Source: Paramarasmius palmivorus | Lineage: Eukaryota; Basidiomycota; Agaricomycetes; Agaricales; Marasmiaceae | Assembly (NCBI GenBank): GCA_037176845.1 | Contig: JAYKXP010000007.1 | Location: 62,001 to 126,000 of the forward strand | Length of the DNA stretch: 64,000 nucleotides | Reading direction: 5' to 3' | In this document: positions 12,063-24,900 of the stretch, piece after piece | Layout: every line of letters begins with the position of its first letter | How positions within the stretch are numbered: position 1 is the stretch's first letter | The notes under the pieces: model-generated | Told to the model about the DNA's origin: nothing | Seen by the model: only the letters and a program-made list of their open reading frames with translations | The model's database searches: none | Program-made: the position numbers and the translations under genes

Positions 12063-13290
12063 TTTCTTGATATACATGACTCTACCAAAACATTCTTGAC
12101 AAGTGGTAGTTTAGTGGGTTGGACTCGCATATACTCCAACCATGTCTTCACTGTAGCTTATTACTAACGTCACCCACACTGTCTTCATATGTTACTTATA
12201 CCATACATAGTGTTTTCTTGGGGTAGAGTGCCAATCTAATGTTAGATGAACGGAGCTCGTGACTTTGAGGCTGGACGTACCAATGGGAGCGATTCACATC
12301 TGACTCGAGCACTGTATTCATTCAATTGTTGACTCAGAGCCTCTTTGGAGCCTTTGAAGGATTCAAATTAGGGCTGTCATCTTGTAGACAGTAAGAACCA
12401 TGATACAATACGCTTCGGATAAGAAATTGGAAAATGCTCAGGTAGGTTCCACTGACATATTATGATCTCGGTCCTCAGAAGCCTCTTCAAGGCTCAGCTC
12501 GCCGCTCGGCCAGGTTCCAATTGAATCTTTAGTCTTGCAGACATGGTACTGGTGTTGGGCGCGTTGGGCTGTTATGACAACTGACCCGGTGGTAAGATAC
12601 AAGCGGCATCGTATAGGTGAGATGGTCTTGACTCTTTGTTGCCTTTCCTATCTGGATCTATCTATCATCACTTTGCTCAATACGTCAAGCTACTACTGCT
12701 CCGTATTCGGGGTTTCTCCAGCGTCCAGAGACAACACGTTTGGAGAATTCGAAGACAGGCGAGTGGTCATCGGTAATTCTCCTCTCGGTGCTTCCCAAAC
12801 CTCGAGGTTGACATCTATCTGGTCTAGCCAACTACCAGTGGGCCCAAATCGGACCAAGCAGCATTTATGGAAACTTCAACGCTTGCGAACAGAGTAAGGT
12901 GCATAGATATCGACATAATGTCGGGCAAATGCTCACCTGGTAGTATCGATAAGGGGGTTTGAAATCTTTGGAAAGCTGGCAGTCCGTGTTTAATCGTTAT
13001 AGAAGGCGGTATTCCGTCGAAGCTGCGGGATTGGGCCGTATGAGTATCAGATGGTAAAGATGACGGTCCCAAGACCGACTTCAATCTTCCATTCATCAAC
13101 AATGTCAGGTACTATCGTCGCGTGTGTGGGTGTAGGTATATTCCAGGGCAACTCACACATGCCGATGAACCTTCGTGAATTAACCCCAAGATATACTATG
13201 TCATCGATTGAATAGAGTTTTGTCTAAAGCTTCAGAAGTACGTCAGTGATAGGGAAGAAGCCAGTATGACGCCAAGTAGACTCAACTATT
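12063..13290. other. 1.2 kb without a confirmed gene; possible spliced exons on minus strand
   Basis: No recognised gene. On the minus strand, splicing a canonical intron (donor at about 13160, acceptor at about 13110) joins IDDIVYLGVNSRRFIGM to LPDIVDEWKIEVGLGTVIF and a stop near 13050. The joined text reads like real protein, but I could not connect it to an upstream exon or recognise a family. On the plus strand, an open frame at 12535-12897 has unlikely composition (many Trp, Cys and Arg) and no start context. The first 450 bases probably include the mitoferrin 3' UTR. Confidence 0.3.
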
Positions 13291-13599
13291 TCAGTTGTGC
13301 CCTCTTTTATCATCGCCTTCTTTTAGTCTTGAATCTTGATCACGTCGCTCAAAACGATGTTTTGGATCTTCGGCATTCAGCTCGTTCGCAATAGCTATAA
13401 ACCTAGGTTTCGCCGTGAGTAACGAAGTCATTAAACAGAAAGGGGAAAGATACCTGGCAGCGTCGAGACCAATAAAGGTTCTGATTGCCTCCAGATCAGA
13501 GGGAAAGAGAGAAAGTTTGTAAATTGAATGAGCACACACTTCGTGCACTTGGAGATCGCTAGCTATGCATATAGTAAGTATGTTTAGAAGTGCGCTCAT
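13291..13599 (-). CDS. Small hypothetical protein, one intron
   Basis: Not recognised. A start near 13599 (MSALLNILTICIASDLQVHE) is followed by a segment ending FIGLDAAR. A canonical 52-nt intron (GTATCT to CCTAG, about 13404-13456) joins it to FIAIANELNAEDPKHRFERR and a charged tail ending KRGHN. The joined product is about 85 residues, hydrophobic first and charged last. Both splice signals are good and the frame stays open, which argues for a real exon pair. The start is uncertain, and the exons could belong to a longer transcript with the candidate exons at 13050-13220. Confidence 0.35.
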   Translation of the reverse strand: MSALLNILTICIASDLQVHEVCAHSIYKLSLFPSDLEAIRTFIGLDAARYLSPFCLMTSLLTAKPRFIAIANELNAEDPKHRFERRDQDSRLKEGDDKRGHN

Positions 13600-14263
13600 G
13601 ATGACGATGCAAGAGAAGTTAGAACGAAGATCATAGAAGCTCATGTGACAAAACGCGCTATGTCGCCCCGTCGCCCAACACGAAGCGCGCCGATGTTGGC
13701 AAAACTTTGACGCGCAGTAACAGCGTCGAAAGTCCGGGACAGGCCAGTTGGAATTAGAAGGCCTCATCATGAGCACCATTACAGTCAGCTTCCATAAAAC
13801 ACCTGAAAGGAGTCAGGCCTGGTTTTCAAAAAACATATATACATTACTTGGTAAGGACAATCTCTACGGATGGTTCCAGCGGCGTAAATGGTTCGTAACA
13901 TGGAAAATGGAGCGTGGTTTGGATTCGACTGGGGATATCATCTTGAATCAGGGGAAGGAAGGATATGGACCGAATGAGCGATGGGGAGATGATGATGATG
14001 GATACAAACATTGAAACCAAGTGAAAAAGTGATCAAAATTGGACAACTATTACAGCAATGAACAGCGGCGAGAGCGCGAAAATAACCCAAAGTATAAATA
14101 TGGGAATGATATGGATCATGGTGAGGGATGGTGGCGCAATTGGTTCTACTGGGGTATACTCTCGAAGGAAGAGGCCAGCCGAATGTACGCAGAGAAAACC
14201 GTGATTGGATACAGGAAAAGATTACAATGTGGTGCGAGTCAGGGAGGTAAGAAGGATACAAGA
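13600..14263. other. Intergenic, 3' side of the AT-hook-like gene
   Basis: Between the small minus-strand ORF and the stop of the acidic protein gene. Two plus-strand frames (13748-14014 and 14039-14290) have skewed composition, no recognisable domain, and lie opposite the expected 3' UTR of the minus-strand gene. I see no RNA gene or repeat. Confidence 0.4.
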
Positions 14264-16856
14264 TCATATGTTCAGGCTGGGAAGCGATGATGGCGAGTTG
14301 AAGAAGTTGGTCCTCTGAGTGGCACTGGTGCTTCGAGATTTTGAATTGGGATGGTGTTGATGATAATGATGGTGGTGACGGTGATGATGATGCTGCAGGG
14401 GCGCGTAGCTTTTCTGTTTTAGCCTGCGTTCCCTTCTTAGCTCCTTTCGAGTCTTGTTGGTGTTATTTTGCTGGTGCTGACCGCCGCTAGCACCCTTGTT
14501 TACGTTACTTTTGGGAGTGGAACGGGAAGTGTTGGTCGGCGTGCGATCTCCATCGCGGACAGGAAGAAGTTCTGGGGACAGCCCATACCCCAGATTAGTC
14601 GTGCGAGACGTAGAGGCCTGCTGCTGGGCATTCCTATTCTGCCACAGCATGGCACTCAAAGGGCTGCTTTTCATGGCGTTGCTATAGTCGGCGGGCGAAT
14701 CAGACCCCCAACCTGCAGCACTATCACTGATGCATCCCGCTGCTTCGCGGGTTTTACGGAACGCACCGACTGAGATTATATCCCAGCGGTTGAGATTTTT
14801 AATGTGCTTGCGGGTGTCCGATTCGGTGGCACTATCAGTGGCGGAAGACTCGACTCCGTCCATTTTAGAGTCATCTTCGTCTTGTGTTTCATCCCCACCC
14901 AAGAACGAAGCGTCTAGTACGTCGTCTAGATCAATCGTGTCGGTAGGTGGAAGGTCGGGTGATGTAAGTGCCACGTCTGATGCCGATGATGTTTGTAGAG
15001 AGAAGCGAGTTGACGGGGGCAATGACGCGGTACGTAAAGGTTGCAATGACCTGCGCAACAGATCTTCGAACTATGAAAGAAGTAAGTCAGGAGATAGCAC
15101 GGAAACATTGCGGGAGCATTCTTACCCCAGATTGAGATACGGCTAGTCGGTTATGACGTCCTTTGAATCGTGGATGAGGGGAAGGAATGTCCTTGTGTTG
15201 ATCATCAATGACAGCCTGACGAGTTTTTTCGATAATCTCAAATACGCCTTGCTTCGGACCACTTTGAGAAGACGGTCTTCGATCCGAGTTATCAGCAAAC
15301 TCGTCGTGGTCATCCGAGTCCCACTGCACTCTTCCAGCGAGAATGTCGGCCGGTTTTGGTGAATCGCGGAACCCAGGCCTACTATACGCGGGGCTGGCAG
15401 TTGGACTCATGGTAGACATGGGGTTGATGTACGAAACACTCGTGAATGGCGTGTTAAAGAGCTGCATAGCACGCGCATTGGGGAGGTCATCCTCGCCCAC
15501 GAGCTCTTCGTCGGTGGTATCACCGTCGCCCTCGCCGACCGTGTCTACGTCTTGCTCATAACCTTCCTCATCCGGATCTGCGTCGGTCGACAGCATGTCG
15601 ACATCTCCATCTCCATCTGCACTGGGTGATGCACTGGTTTCAGGAACAAAGGAAGGAAATTGCACATCAAGCGAAACTGTACTCTGGGCCTCGCCTAGGC
15701 CGTTGGTGAACACGATTTGACCATCCCAGCCTTCGGCTACGTCGAACGGCATATCCGTAATGGTCTGACGCAAATGTGGAATGATGCTGGCAGCAGCCTC
15801 AGCAAGGGCATCCAAATCAGATTGGTCGCCATCGACTCCATCGTCGTCGCCCTGAGTTGACGAGCCGTCGCTGTCAGAGCCCGACGAGAGATTGGCAAAG
15901 AAGAGTTCAGCATCAAAGCTCGACTCATCGCCGTCCGACCACCCGGTTGCAAAGCCGACATAACCCGCACCGAGCCGACTGTCGGACTCATCTTGGTCTT
16001 CATCCTCGTCTTCGTCGTCCTGTTCGTCGTCCTGAGCATCTTCATCTTCATCGCTGTCCTCGGTCCCGTCGCTGTCCCCTTCCATGTCTACATCGCTGGG
16101 AGTTCCCACACTTCTTTTTCTTGGTCGTATGACCCAATTGTTGTCCCGGCGCTTCTGAAGAGTCTCTTCTCCAAGAAGCTCACGTCTAATGCGTGCCCGC
16201 TCTTCTGCAATAATATAATGTTCTTCCTCTGCCTCGATGGAGGAGTCGGTCTCAAAGCCAGACAGTGAACTAGAGTCCGAGTCTGAGGAAGATGATGTGA
16301 CGGAAGAAATGGATGAGAGGAAAGTTGGAAATTGGCTAGAAGAAGCGGCGTCATTTTCATGAGCGTGACCGCGGTCCTCGTTGTAAAATTGATCGATATC
16401 GGTGAGGTCGGAAGACTCGTCGTCTGAGGATTCAAGTCGTTTGCGTTTGACGGCCGTTGGTTTCTTTTTGATGCCGTCTTTGGATTTCTTTTGGGGAACA
16501 AGTTTGCGAGGTGGAGGTTTCGGACGTTGTTTGGTGGAGGGACGAGGCTGAGCTGAGATGCCATTTTTGGGAGGACGACCTCTGCGCTTGGGTTGCGGTT
16601 GTTGGGTGGGGGTAGGTACAAGGGAACGATCTGGGAGATCTGGAGGTAAGCCAGAAGGTATCTTTGGCTTCGGAGGCAGTTTTATTTTGAGTTTTGGTAA
16701 TTGAGGAACGAAGGTGGTGTGAGCAGTCGACGTGCTCGGGGTCGGCTGGGTTGAGGAAGACGCGCAAAGGCAAATATCGCCTGGGCAGACTGGACATAAA
16801 AAGTCCGATTCGTCTGTGTCTGCGCCTGCGTCTACGGGAGTACCAGAAGGCGACAT
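14264..16856 (-). CDS. Large acidic Ser/Asp-rich nuclear-like protein with AT-hook motif
   Basis: Function unknown. The chosen start at 16856 gives MSPSGTPVDAGADTDE, followed at once by a cysteine cluster, DFLCPVCPGDICLC, which could bind one metal ion. A basic Pro/Lys-rich region follows with an AT-hook-like core, KRRGRPPKNG, and nuclear-signal-like runs such as VKRKRLES. The middle has long Asp/Glu/Ser tracts (for example about 15960-16080). One intron near 15060-15090 links to a C-terminal exon with GSDSPADYSNAMKSSPLSAM, a His-rich run around 14350-14400, and the end SSLPSLNI. No catalytic domain is visible; most of the roughly 840 residues look disordered. A chromatin-associated role is inference from the AT-hook and acidic composition. 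The same frame stays open upstream to 16982, so an earlier start is possible. Confidence 0.75.
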
Positions 16857-17286
16857 GAATGTTCTGTGGTGAGATGCTACGATAAGATGGAACGTAAGTA
16901 TCCGTGAAATAATGTGAAAAGTCAAGAAAACGAGGTGACGGTCGGTAAATTTTTTCCAATTTGACCACACGAGTCGGAGCAAAGAAGAAGAAGCACGTCA
17001 AGTACTCACCAAGCATATGTGATATATAGAAATAATGAGAAAGAAATAAAACATTGAATGAAAGCCAGGGTCGTTTCGGGGTCAAGTGTCTGGCTGGCAG
17101 ACAGGTAGTGGGCAAGAATCAAAACACGCAAAACCGGTTCCAGCACACAACTCAAAAATTTAATCCCGGAAGCGCAACCAGTTGTCACACATCACTCTGT
17201 CACTCCAAAATTTCCTTTTTCAATCTCGGCATCTGTTCAGGCTGAATATAAACCACCACCATGTTCGCCTCAATCCTCCTCACAAA
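16857..17286. promoter_or_regulatory. Divergent intergenic region
   Basis: A 430 bp region between the AT-hook-like gene (minus) and the small Ser/Pro-rich gene (plus). It probably holds both promoters. No specific factor site stands out. Confidence 0.4.
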
Positions 17287-17628
17287 ATGCCTCTCCCAGA
17301 TACTTTCAACCCACTAGCGACACACCCTTTCACCAGGTTTACTCCTTCGTCGCCTCCGTCGTCACACACGATCCCCAATACTCTTTCTTCGCCGATACCA
17401 TCACGACCCCACCATGTCGCGAAACCGGCCCAATCAACAGGCATCTTTGTCCCCTTTCGTCAGGATGCCTCCACCCCAGAGTTGAACGACATACTAAGGA
17501 AGAAATCCAATCCGTCTTCCAAGTCGTCCTCTTCGTCGTCGACACCAAAGTCGACGCCAAGTCCCGCCAAATCACCATGGTACGTGTGTTTTAATTATCC
17601 ACGATCGACCTCGCGATCGACTAAATGA
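17287..17628 (+). CDS. Small Ser/Pro-rich hypothetical protein
   Basis: Not recognised. The frame from MPLPDTFNPLATHPFTRF gives about 113 residues rich in Ser, Pro and Thr, with the less simple core GIFVPFRQDASTPELNDILR and a Ser-rich tail (KSSSSSSTPKSTPSPAKSP). If read unspliced it ends STSRSTK at 17628. A good donor lies at the CCATG/GTACGTG junction; splicing to either nearby AG (about 17645 or 17706) creates a stop at the junction and shortens the tail. The conserved-looking FVPFRQ core suggests a real gene, but low complexity limits confidence. Confidence 0.5.
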   Translation: MPLPDTFNPLATHPFTRFTPSSPPSSHTIPNTLSSPIPSRPHHVAKPAQSTGIFVPFRQDASTPELNDILRKKSNPSSKSSSSSSTPKSTPSPAKSPWYVCFNYPRSTSRSTK

Positions 17629-18945
17629 AATTGTATTATCACAGACGCACCCACACCCGTACTCTTCGTACCACCACATACCCACGTCATGCATCATTAT
17701 GAACAGACTGCATATATGTCTTCTTAATCTATTGGGATAATGGGAAGGAATGTTGCAATGTTGTATCCTCATGTAGTTGTGTTTGAATCAATATCAACGA
17801 CAGTGACACGTTCTGACACGTTCTGTCTACTCTTTTGCTCGACATTCGTTCAGCGTTCGCTCAGCGTCCGTCTCCTCTTCGGTCTACGAGCGCTCTCTCT
17901 CGCCCCTCTCTCGGAGAAATACCATGTGCCTCAGGCCCTCTCAGCTGTCCGACAAACCAAGTAGCGAGTGCACCACGCTAAACCTGTCTCACAAAATAGC
18001 CCTGATAGCCACAAAAACCCCGCGGAGTGTCTGATGAGAATCACCCCGTGATAGACAGGAACTGGAGCGTACTAACCCGCAAACCACCTTCACTTCATGA
18101 TACCACTTCTCACTCTCCATATTGTCTCCAGTTTCCTATTCCTCTTCGGTTCTGCTCCCCCACATATCCACATGCAGCGGACACTTTTTATGATCATGGG
18201 TTCTTCTTTACGACAATCAATAATCGGAACTGCGACGGGAGACGACCTCTGTACCCATATAAATAAGCTTACCGTTCACGAATAGTACTGCCTACGGTAG
18301 ACAAGCGCCTAGACCAAGTGTTCTTATTTTCCAGCCGCGGCATCACCACCTTGGGGTCCTCGTTCTCCACGATTCGTCGAAGTAATTCCGAGTACCGGGA
18401 GTGATATCCGAGACTTGGAAGGGGCAGATACTACCAGGGTTCTACTGGGTTCTATCGCCTTTACATCCGCGTTAGCTCTTCCCAGTAAATCAATCCATCA
18501 TTCACACAGCCGCGCTTCTTCTCCTCGTTGTCTATCACATACCCCTTCCTCCGTGTCCTCTTTCAGCGCCGAAGACGCGAATTCCCGAACAAATCAGAGC
18601 TAGAAGACCTAGTCAATGTAACTTTCCGATATCGATCATGGCTACCAGGGGCCCAAGCTGACCACAAGCTCTCAACAAACGGCATACAAGATTCTCGAGT
18701 GGCGCGTGTGTGATTTACTATCTTACACGGCGACTTTTGTGCTGGCACGAGACCGTATCGTCTTGTCACTTGACGGTGATTAGCTGAACCTGCAGGTTCA
18801 AAGTTTTAATTAAACGTCCCTCTTTGGGGTGTGCATAAAGGCAGCTGGGAACGTTTTGGCAACATCTAGGGTATCCATAACCAAAGACTGAATACAATTT
18901 GCTATATGCTATCGGTACAACGCACAATTACTTCCGTTGATGTGT
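17629..18945. other. 1.3 kb without a recognised gene; contains a 16-bp palindrome
   Basis: No convincing coding sequence on either strand. Two adjacent copies of TGACACGTTC occur at about 17802-17821. A perfect 16-bp inverted repeat, TGAACCTGCAGGTTCA, lies at 18785-18800. The remainder is ordinary mixed sequence. The right end adjoins the stop of the minus-strand MMS22 gene, so part is its 3' UTR. Confidence 0.4.
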
Positions 18946-21900
18946 TTATTGTCGGAGACCCCTCGCCCAATTCGGCCACCACTCCAACTTTGCCGCCAAA
19001 CTGGGTAGCTCTTCGACGAACAAGTCAGCAATCTGCAGGCAGGTGTCCCTCAGCTGTTGCTGCTTTCCGTGATCCTGCTTATCTCTGTCAGTCGTTTGCG
19101 GCCGGAGCTCACAGTAATGGATGCTGAGAGGCTCACCTGTGCTGTAAATGTTTCACGCATAGTGCTCATCAGGCCAGTACACCATTCAGAATACATTTCA
19201 CCCTTCTGATCGCCGCTAGCGAGTGCTTGGTTTACGTTCCGAAAGATACCTGTGATCGCACGGTGTGAGTCAGTCAGGGTACTTGTATGTAACAGGAGAG
19301 CCGTGCAAGAGACTTACAGCGTACCAAAGACACGCGTTTAGCTTGTAAATCTTCTGCTGTTAATTTATAACTGCCTGAGGTCCCGCGCTCGACGGGAAGG
19401 TCTTTGAATAAGACGTGCTGCAAGCCGTCCGCCGATAACAGGAACGAAACGTATTCGTGTTGGATCGTCGGCTCATCGGGAACGAGTGCAAAGAAAAGCA
19501 TTTCAAGAAAACGATTTTTGTATTCCTTTTTTTGTGATAGTCAGGTGTATAATCTAGCTATGATTTGAACCACGTACCACGTATGCATCCGTATCGAATT
19601 TCAGGATATTGTTCATTATACAAAATTTGAGTCGTTTTTGCCGCTCCTCCGGTATGCCTTCCAACAAGGTGGTGCAGACTCCAAAATAGAAATCCCAGCC
19701 CTACATTGAATAGAATGTTAGCAACCGCATTATCAAGTAGAAGAAAAGACCGTTACACTTGTTTTCCGCATCTTGATTAGGATACTGATACAACTCAGCC
19801 AAGCAGACATACACTCGTTCACGGTACTACGTTCATCGTCCGATATGATGTGGTCAGGCTCCTTGAAAACTCGAACGGCACGATATAAGTGACTGTAAAG
19901 ATGCATCTTCATAGGGTCAAGTTCCTGGATGGGTTGGCATTAATAAGTGAAAAGATAGTCTGAGCCATGAACTCACTTGTGCAAGTGCAAGGTCTTGCGC
20001 GGTATGGTCGTTGGCGATGCCACCATCAAGCACAGCGACGAGTGCGGGATCATTTACATCGATTTCATCGAAATCATATTGAGTCTCTTGTGATTCCTCA
20101 GCTGCTGGAGCCACTTGTCGCGTAGGAGGCGGCCGAGGTTGGACGGAAGACAAGGCGTCTTTCCGGACGAGCATGTAGGAGTTGATAACATTGGCAATCA
20201 AGCGAAGGGTTGTCGGATACTTTGCTAGGTTCTGGTTTGTTATAAGGGGCGTTAGAGTGCCTGGAATCTCCATTAATGTCAATCAAGCGAAAAGTCAAGA
20301 AACGCACTTAGCATAGCGGGGTCGGGGTACTGTTTGACTTGGCCGTAGGCATGGACGACGTGACGTACCAGCCCAATAAGCATTTGACTACAGACGGCAA
20401 CAGTCTCTTCATTGCGACCGTGAGTTGAGGGGTCTTTCGGTGAAAGTTCGTTGGCAAGTGTTAGAGCAAGTGCGCGCAGCCAATTGAGGGCAGCAGTCAT
20501 CGAAAGGAGGGAAAGTACCGTTTGCTGAGACAGATACAGTACGCTTCGAATATGCGCCATCCGTGTTTCGTCATTAGAGTGTTCAAAATCGATTTGCTGT
20601 CGTGCATGCCAAACTCGACTCTCAACATCATGGGAATCCAGATGAATTATTACTGCGAGTGCCGAAACCCGGTTGTACAGCTTAGATAGTTCCTGGTCGG
20701 GCGTCATTTTGGGGGATGGAACGACGCGCCCGATAGGGTTTATCAGGCCGCAAAGCTTCTTGACCTTCGTATTCGGCTGTGTTTCGTCGGCTTTTGGTTT
20801 CGCGGCCTCTCCGGCTTGTACCACTAGTTTAAGAAAACGTGTAAAAGAAGAATCCGTCTTCTTGAACTCGTAACAAGTTTTCCAGTCTTGCAGGCGCAAG
20901 AAATCTGGATATTCCGCCGTTTCGTGCACCAGGTTAGCGTACTTTCGCGATTTGAATACTTGCACTAAGATATTGATAATCTGCAAGTCGTCCATTGGCC
21001 AATTCCATCGCGAAGTCAAAAGAGAGCAACGCATGATCAACCGGTCAATATATCTGTCGTGCTTCTCCACAATGGCCTCGCCAAATCCTCTGTCGGATGC
21101 GTCGTCCAATTTGACACGTCTAAGAGCGTATGCGACAAGATTCCACGAAGCAGGAAGTTCGGGTTTGCTCGTCGATCGGCCCGAGATTGATATTTGGGAT
21201 AGCGCACAAAGACTGAAAATCGTGCTCCATATCGTCTCGCTAGCACCGTAACTGTTCGCTGTTCTTGTCTGTAACTGTAGGATTCCTTCAACTATTCTTC
21301 CAAGAGCGAATCCTTTGCCCGTCTGAGCGTTTAGGCGCAAGGAGACGTGGATCAAGCATATCCATATCTCAGCTGACCGAGCCAGAATGGATGCTTTCTC
21401 TCCGCTCGACGTGTCAGTGATCAGCCCCGCCGAGTACCTGACATGCTCCGTGGCTTCGATCAGTCCACAAGCGTATGCGTATCGAGCAGCGACAGACATT
21501 GCTCTGAAGAGCAAGTCTGAATCTGATGACTGTGATGCTCTCGGCGTAGGTATAGATATCCGATGACCTGCACGAATCAATAATTCCACCGCGAACCAGG
21601 TGAGGTTCAACAAAATCAGGTCGACGGAAGCCTTGGGGAGTGTATCGCTAGACTCCAGTCTCTTGATAATATTTTCCGCCTGCTCGCAAGCAATGATCTT
21701 GAGCTTTTGCTGTTCGTCCTCATTTCCGCTGGACATATGCATCGAGAAACACATACAGACGCTCCGGAGTAAATCGTTCCAGTCTCGCGAAAGCTGGTGA
21801 TGGTCACAACCCGGGAGTTCCTCTGCAAAATCCAGAACTTGGTTGCAAATTTGAGGAAGAATACTCCTCAGGTGTGCAGAGGTGGTATGACGTCCTACTT

Positions 21901-24900
21901 CAAATTCAAAACGAGAGCAAGTAGGAAAGGGTATGTCGGAACAGGACTCGAGATTGACAAGCTCCCAGAACTTGTGCTTGCCTAAATAGGTCCCATCTCC
22001 GAAACCAACCCCTAGCCTCAGCAAGTCACTCTGAGTCTGAGGCTCTCCTCTGGAATTGTTGTTTTCGCTGGTATTGTCTACAGGCGGGACGGTTCGCTCC
22101 CTCGCAGCTGTCTGGGCTTGTTTGAGTGGAGGTGGCGGCTGTAGAATGGATTTTGGGACATTATTGACGGGCTGGGGTAGCGGTGGTGGTGATGGTGATG
22201 GTGCAAGTACACGCTCAAAGGCCTGGTCATCAAAGTCTTCAGGCTCAATATGAGACTGAAGGAAAACATTCCCATCCGCAAAGGTGTAAACGCCGTTTCT
22301 TTGAGCACGCTTCTTCCTCTCCCTCGCCCGCTTCTTCTTGGCCTGCTTCCTCTTACTCTTTGCCGTTGCCGTGTCATCCACAGGAATAGACGCAGACTCT
22401 GAATCTCTGTTCGATGAGTGAGAAGTCGACGCGGTAACATTCCTGCTCGTCTGACCGGGAGCTTTCGCATGAGATTTGGATTGGGGAGGCCGGCCAGACC
22501 CACTTGAGGCAGTCTTCTTCGATGGACCGCCTGCATTCGAGGACTGTCCAGCCGTAGACTTTGATCGGCAGAATCTGGTCTTCTTCGCCAATATATAATC
22601 GATGAACTCCAGGCCCAAAGCAGAGGGATTCTTGTTATGGACCATGTTTCTGTTGTAAAGACCATGGCTGAGATCCTCTTCATCGACTTCATCCGCAGAA
22701 CTGCACCCTTCGTCTTCGTCTTCATCCTCGCGCTCATCGTCAGAGATCTTGATGATAGGTGATTGCACTTCCTTCTCCTTGCCTTTACGTGACGGAGCTG
22801 CAGGTCGACGTTGTGCAGTATCAAGGTATGAGTCGATGGTTCGTCGTGACGAAGAGGCCACCGGCTGTGGTGAAGGCGATCGTGCTGCTTCCGCTGGTGT
22901 CTGCATTTCCTCGTCGGAACTCTCTGGATCTCCTACAATAGCCCTTTGCCCATTTCCCTTGCCAACTCTCTTCCTGGTCTGACCCGGGAGTAAGGGTCTA
23001 TCCGGGTCAGGATCATCCGTCTGTTGTTGCCTCGTCGTTGTTCTCCCATTGACTGAACCTTGACCCAATTGGCCTATCATGAACGCAGGGAACAATCTTC
23101 CAAGAATTTTCAGCTTCTCCCTATCTTCTCTGCTCAGATGGTCATTATCCTGTTCCTCAGAGTTGTCCTTCGACGTTGACGCTTCATGCGAATGATCACC
23201 ACCTTGGTTCTCGTGGTCCGAGCTACTATCGTCAATGACCAACGGACTAGGCTGGCGCGGCAGCTCGTCGTCGTCGTCTCCAAACGACATCCCAAAGTCA
23301 AAGTCATAAGCTTGTCCAGCTAAAGAGCTCGGACCAGGATCCCCAGGGAACGGTGACAGATTCCGCGGTAAGTTGTACGAAGGAGTTGGCGAAGAGAACC
23401 CAGTAGAGCGTCCATTTCTTGATTGAGATCTCTGCTTGAACGATGAATGAGCTGAACAGTAAAGCCATTATCAAGTCCCACCTGATACGATGGGCCTGCA
23501 ACGGGCTCTTCATCAGAGTCAGGGACTAGACGACTTCTTGAACGCGAGAATAAACGACGCCGACGACGTTCTTGTTCCGAGGCATTGCCATCGTTATCCT
23601 GATTCGTCTTTCAGAGTCATCAGACTCGACGCTTGAAAGCATGAACAATAAAAATGAGCTTACATCCATAACCTGCCCTTCTTCATGGTCCTGCCCAAAA
23701 ATATCAGTATCTCCTCATCCAACAACAACTCAAAGAAAAACTCACACTAGACACATCCATAGTCCTCGATTCTTCCTCTTCCTCCTGCTCAGGACGAACA
23801 GGAAACGCATGCGGCTTCTTACCCTTACCCTTCTCCTTCTCCTTCTTCTCCAACTTCTTCCTCTGCCTCTCCTCTTCCTTCCTCCTCTTCTTCAACTTCA
23901 AATACTCCTTCCTCGACCCCTTCGTCTCCGGATCCTCATCAGACTCAAGCTCCGACAACCCATCCGGAACCTTTTCCTTCTCCTTCTCCCTTACCCTTTC
24001 TCTTTCCCTCTCTCTTAATCTCTCCTCTTCAACATCAGACTCTTCCCCTTCCGGAGGCACAAACCCCTGCTCCTGCGACTCCTCCTCATAACGATCCTCA
24101 GGTCCACGTGCATGTCTACGACCCGACTGACTATCACCCAACTTCATCCTAACTATAGCATCCGGATTATTTGCCATAAGTTTTTCATACATATACCGGT
24201 CGAATAAGAACGGGTTTTTTTGTTCTGGTCTTCTGTTACGGAGGCGATAGCCGCCTCCTTCTTCTGGGGGTATGAATGGGTCGGCGTCATCGGCAGCTGG
24301 GGGTTGTTGTGGAGGCGGTTGTGGTTCGGGTTCAGGTTCGAGCTGGGGTTGTGGAGGCGACGATAAAGGCGACGAAGGCTGCACAGGTAGTGCTGGTGAC
24401 GGAGAACGCGAATGTATAGACAACACCTCAACATCACGTTCCCTCGTCGACGGTGAACCAAGCGGACGATCGTCCTCATCTTCATCGTCACCGAACAATC
24501 CTAAATCCTGTCCTTCCTCTTCTCTTTCCTCTCCAGCACCAGCAGACAAACACAACGGATCCTGCGAATTCTCCACGTCCACATTCACAGGCAGTGGAGG
24601 CGGTGGTGGTGAATACGACGACCTCGGAGGCTCCGACGAAAAAATACTCGTAGCTGGAGTCATCGGATCCGTATCGCGATCTGAAGTCGGTGGTGGTGGT
24701 GTGCCTTGACTTGGGATTAGGAAATTTAAAGGATCTTGAGACGCGTCCATGTCCATGTCCATGTAATCACTTGCATTATCAACTTCAAGAGACATTTGTT
24801 CTAACGCCTCGTGAGGTAATTCCGAATGAACGTCCTCTATCGGTGAAGAAACAGACTCGTCCAAGTCCAAGCCAAGCTATCGAACAAACTCAATCAGCAC

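Noticed and set aside
12535..12897. Plus-strand open frame of 120 codons
   Set aside because: Trp/Cys/Arg-rich random-like composition, and it overlaps candidate minus-strand exons.
13748..14290. Two plus-strand frames opposite the 3' side of the AT-hook-like gene
   Set aside because: No recognisable motif; best explained as the antisense of a 3' UTR and a coding tail.
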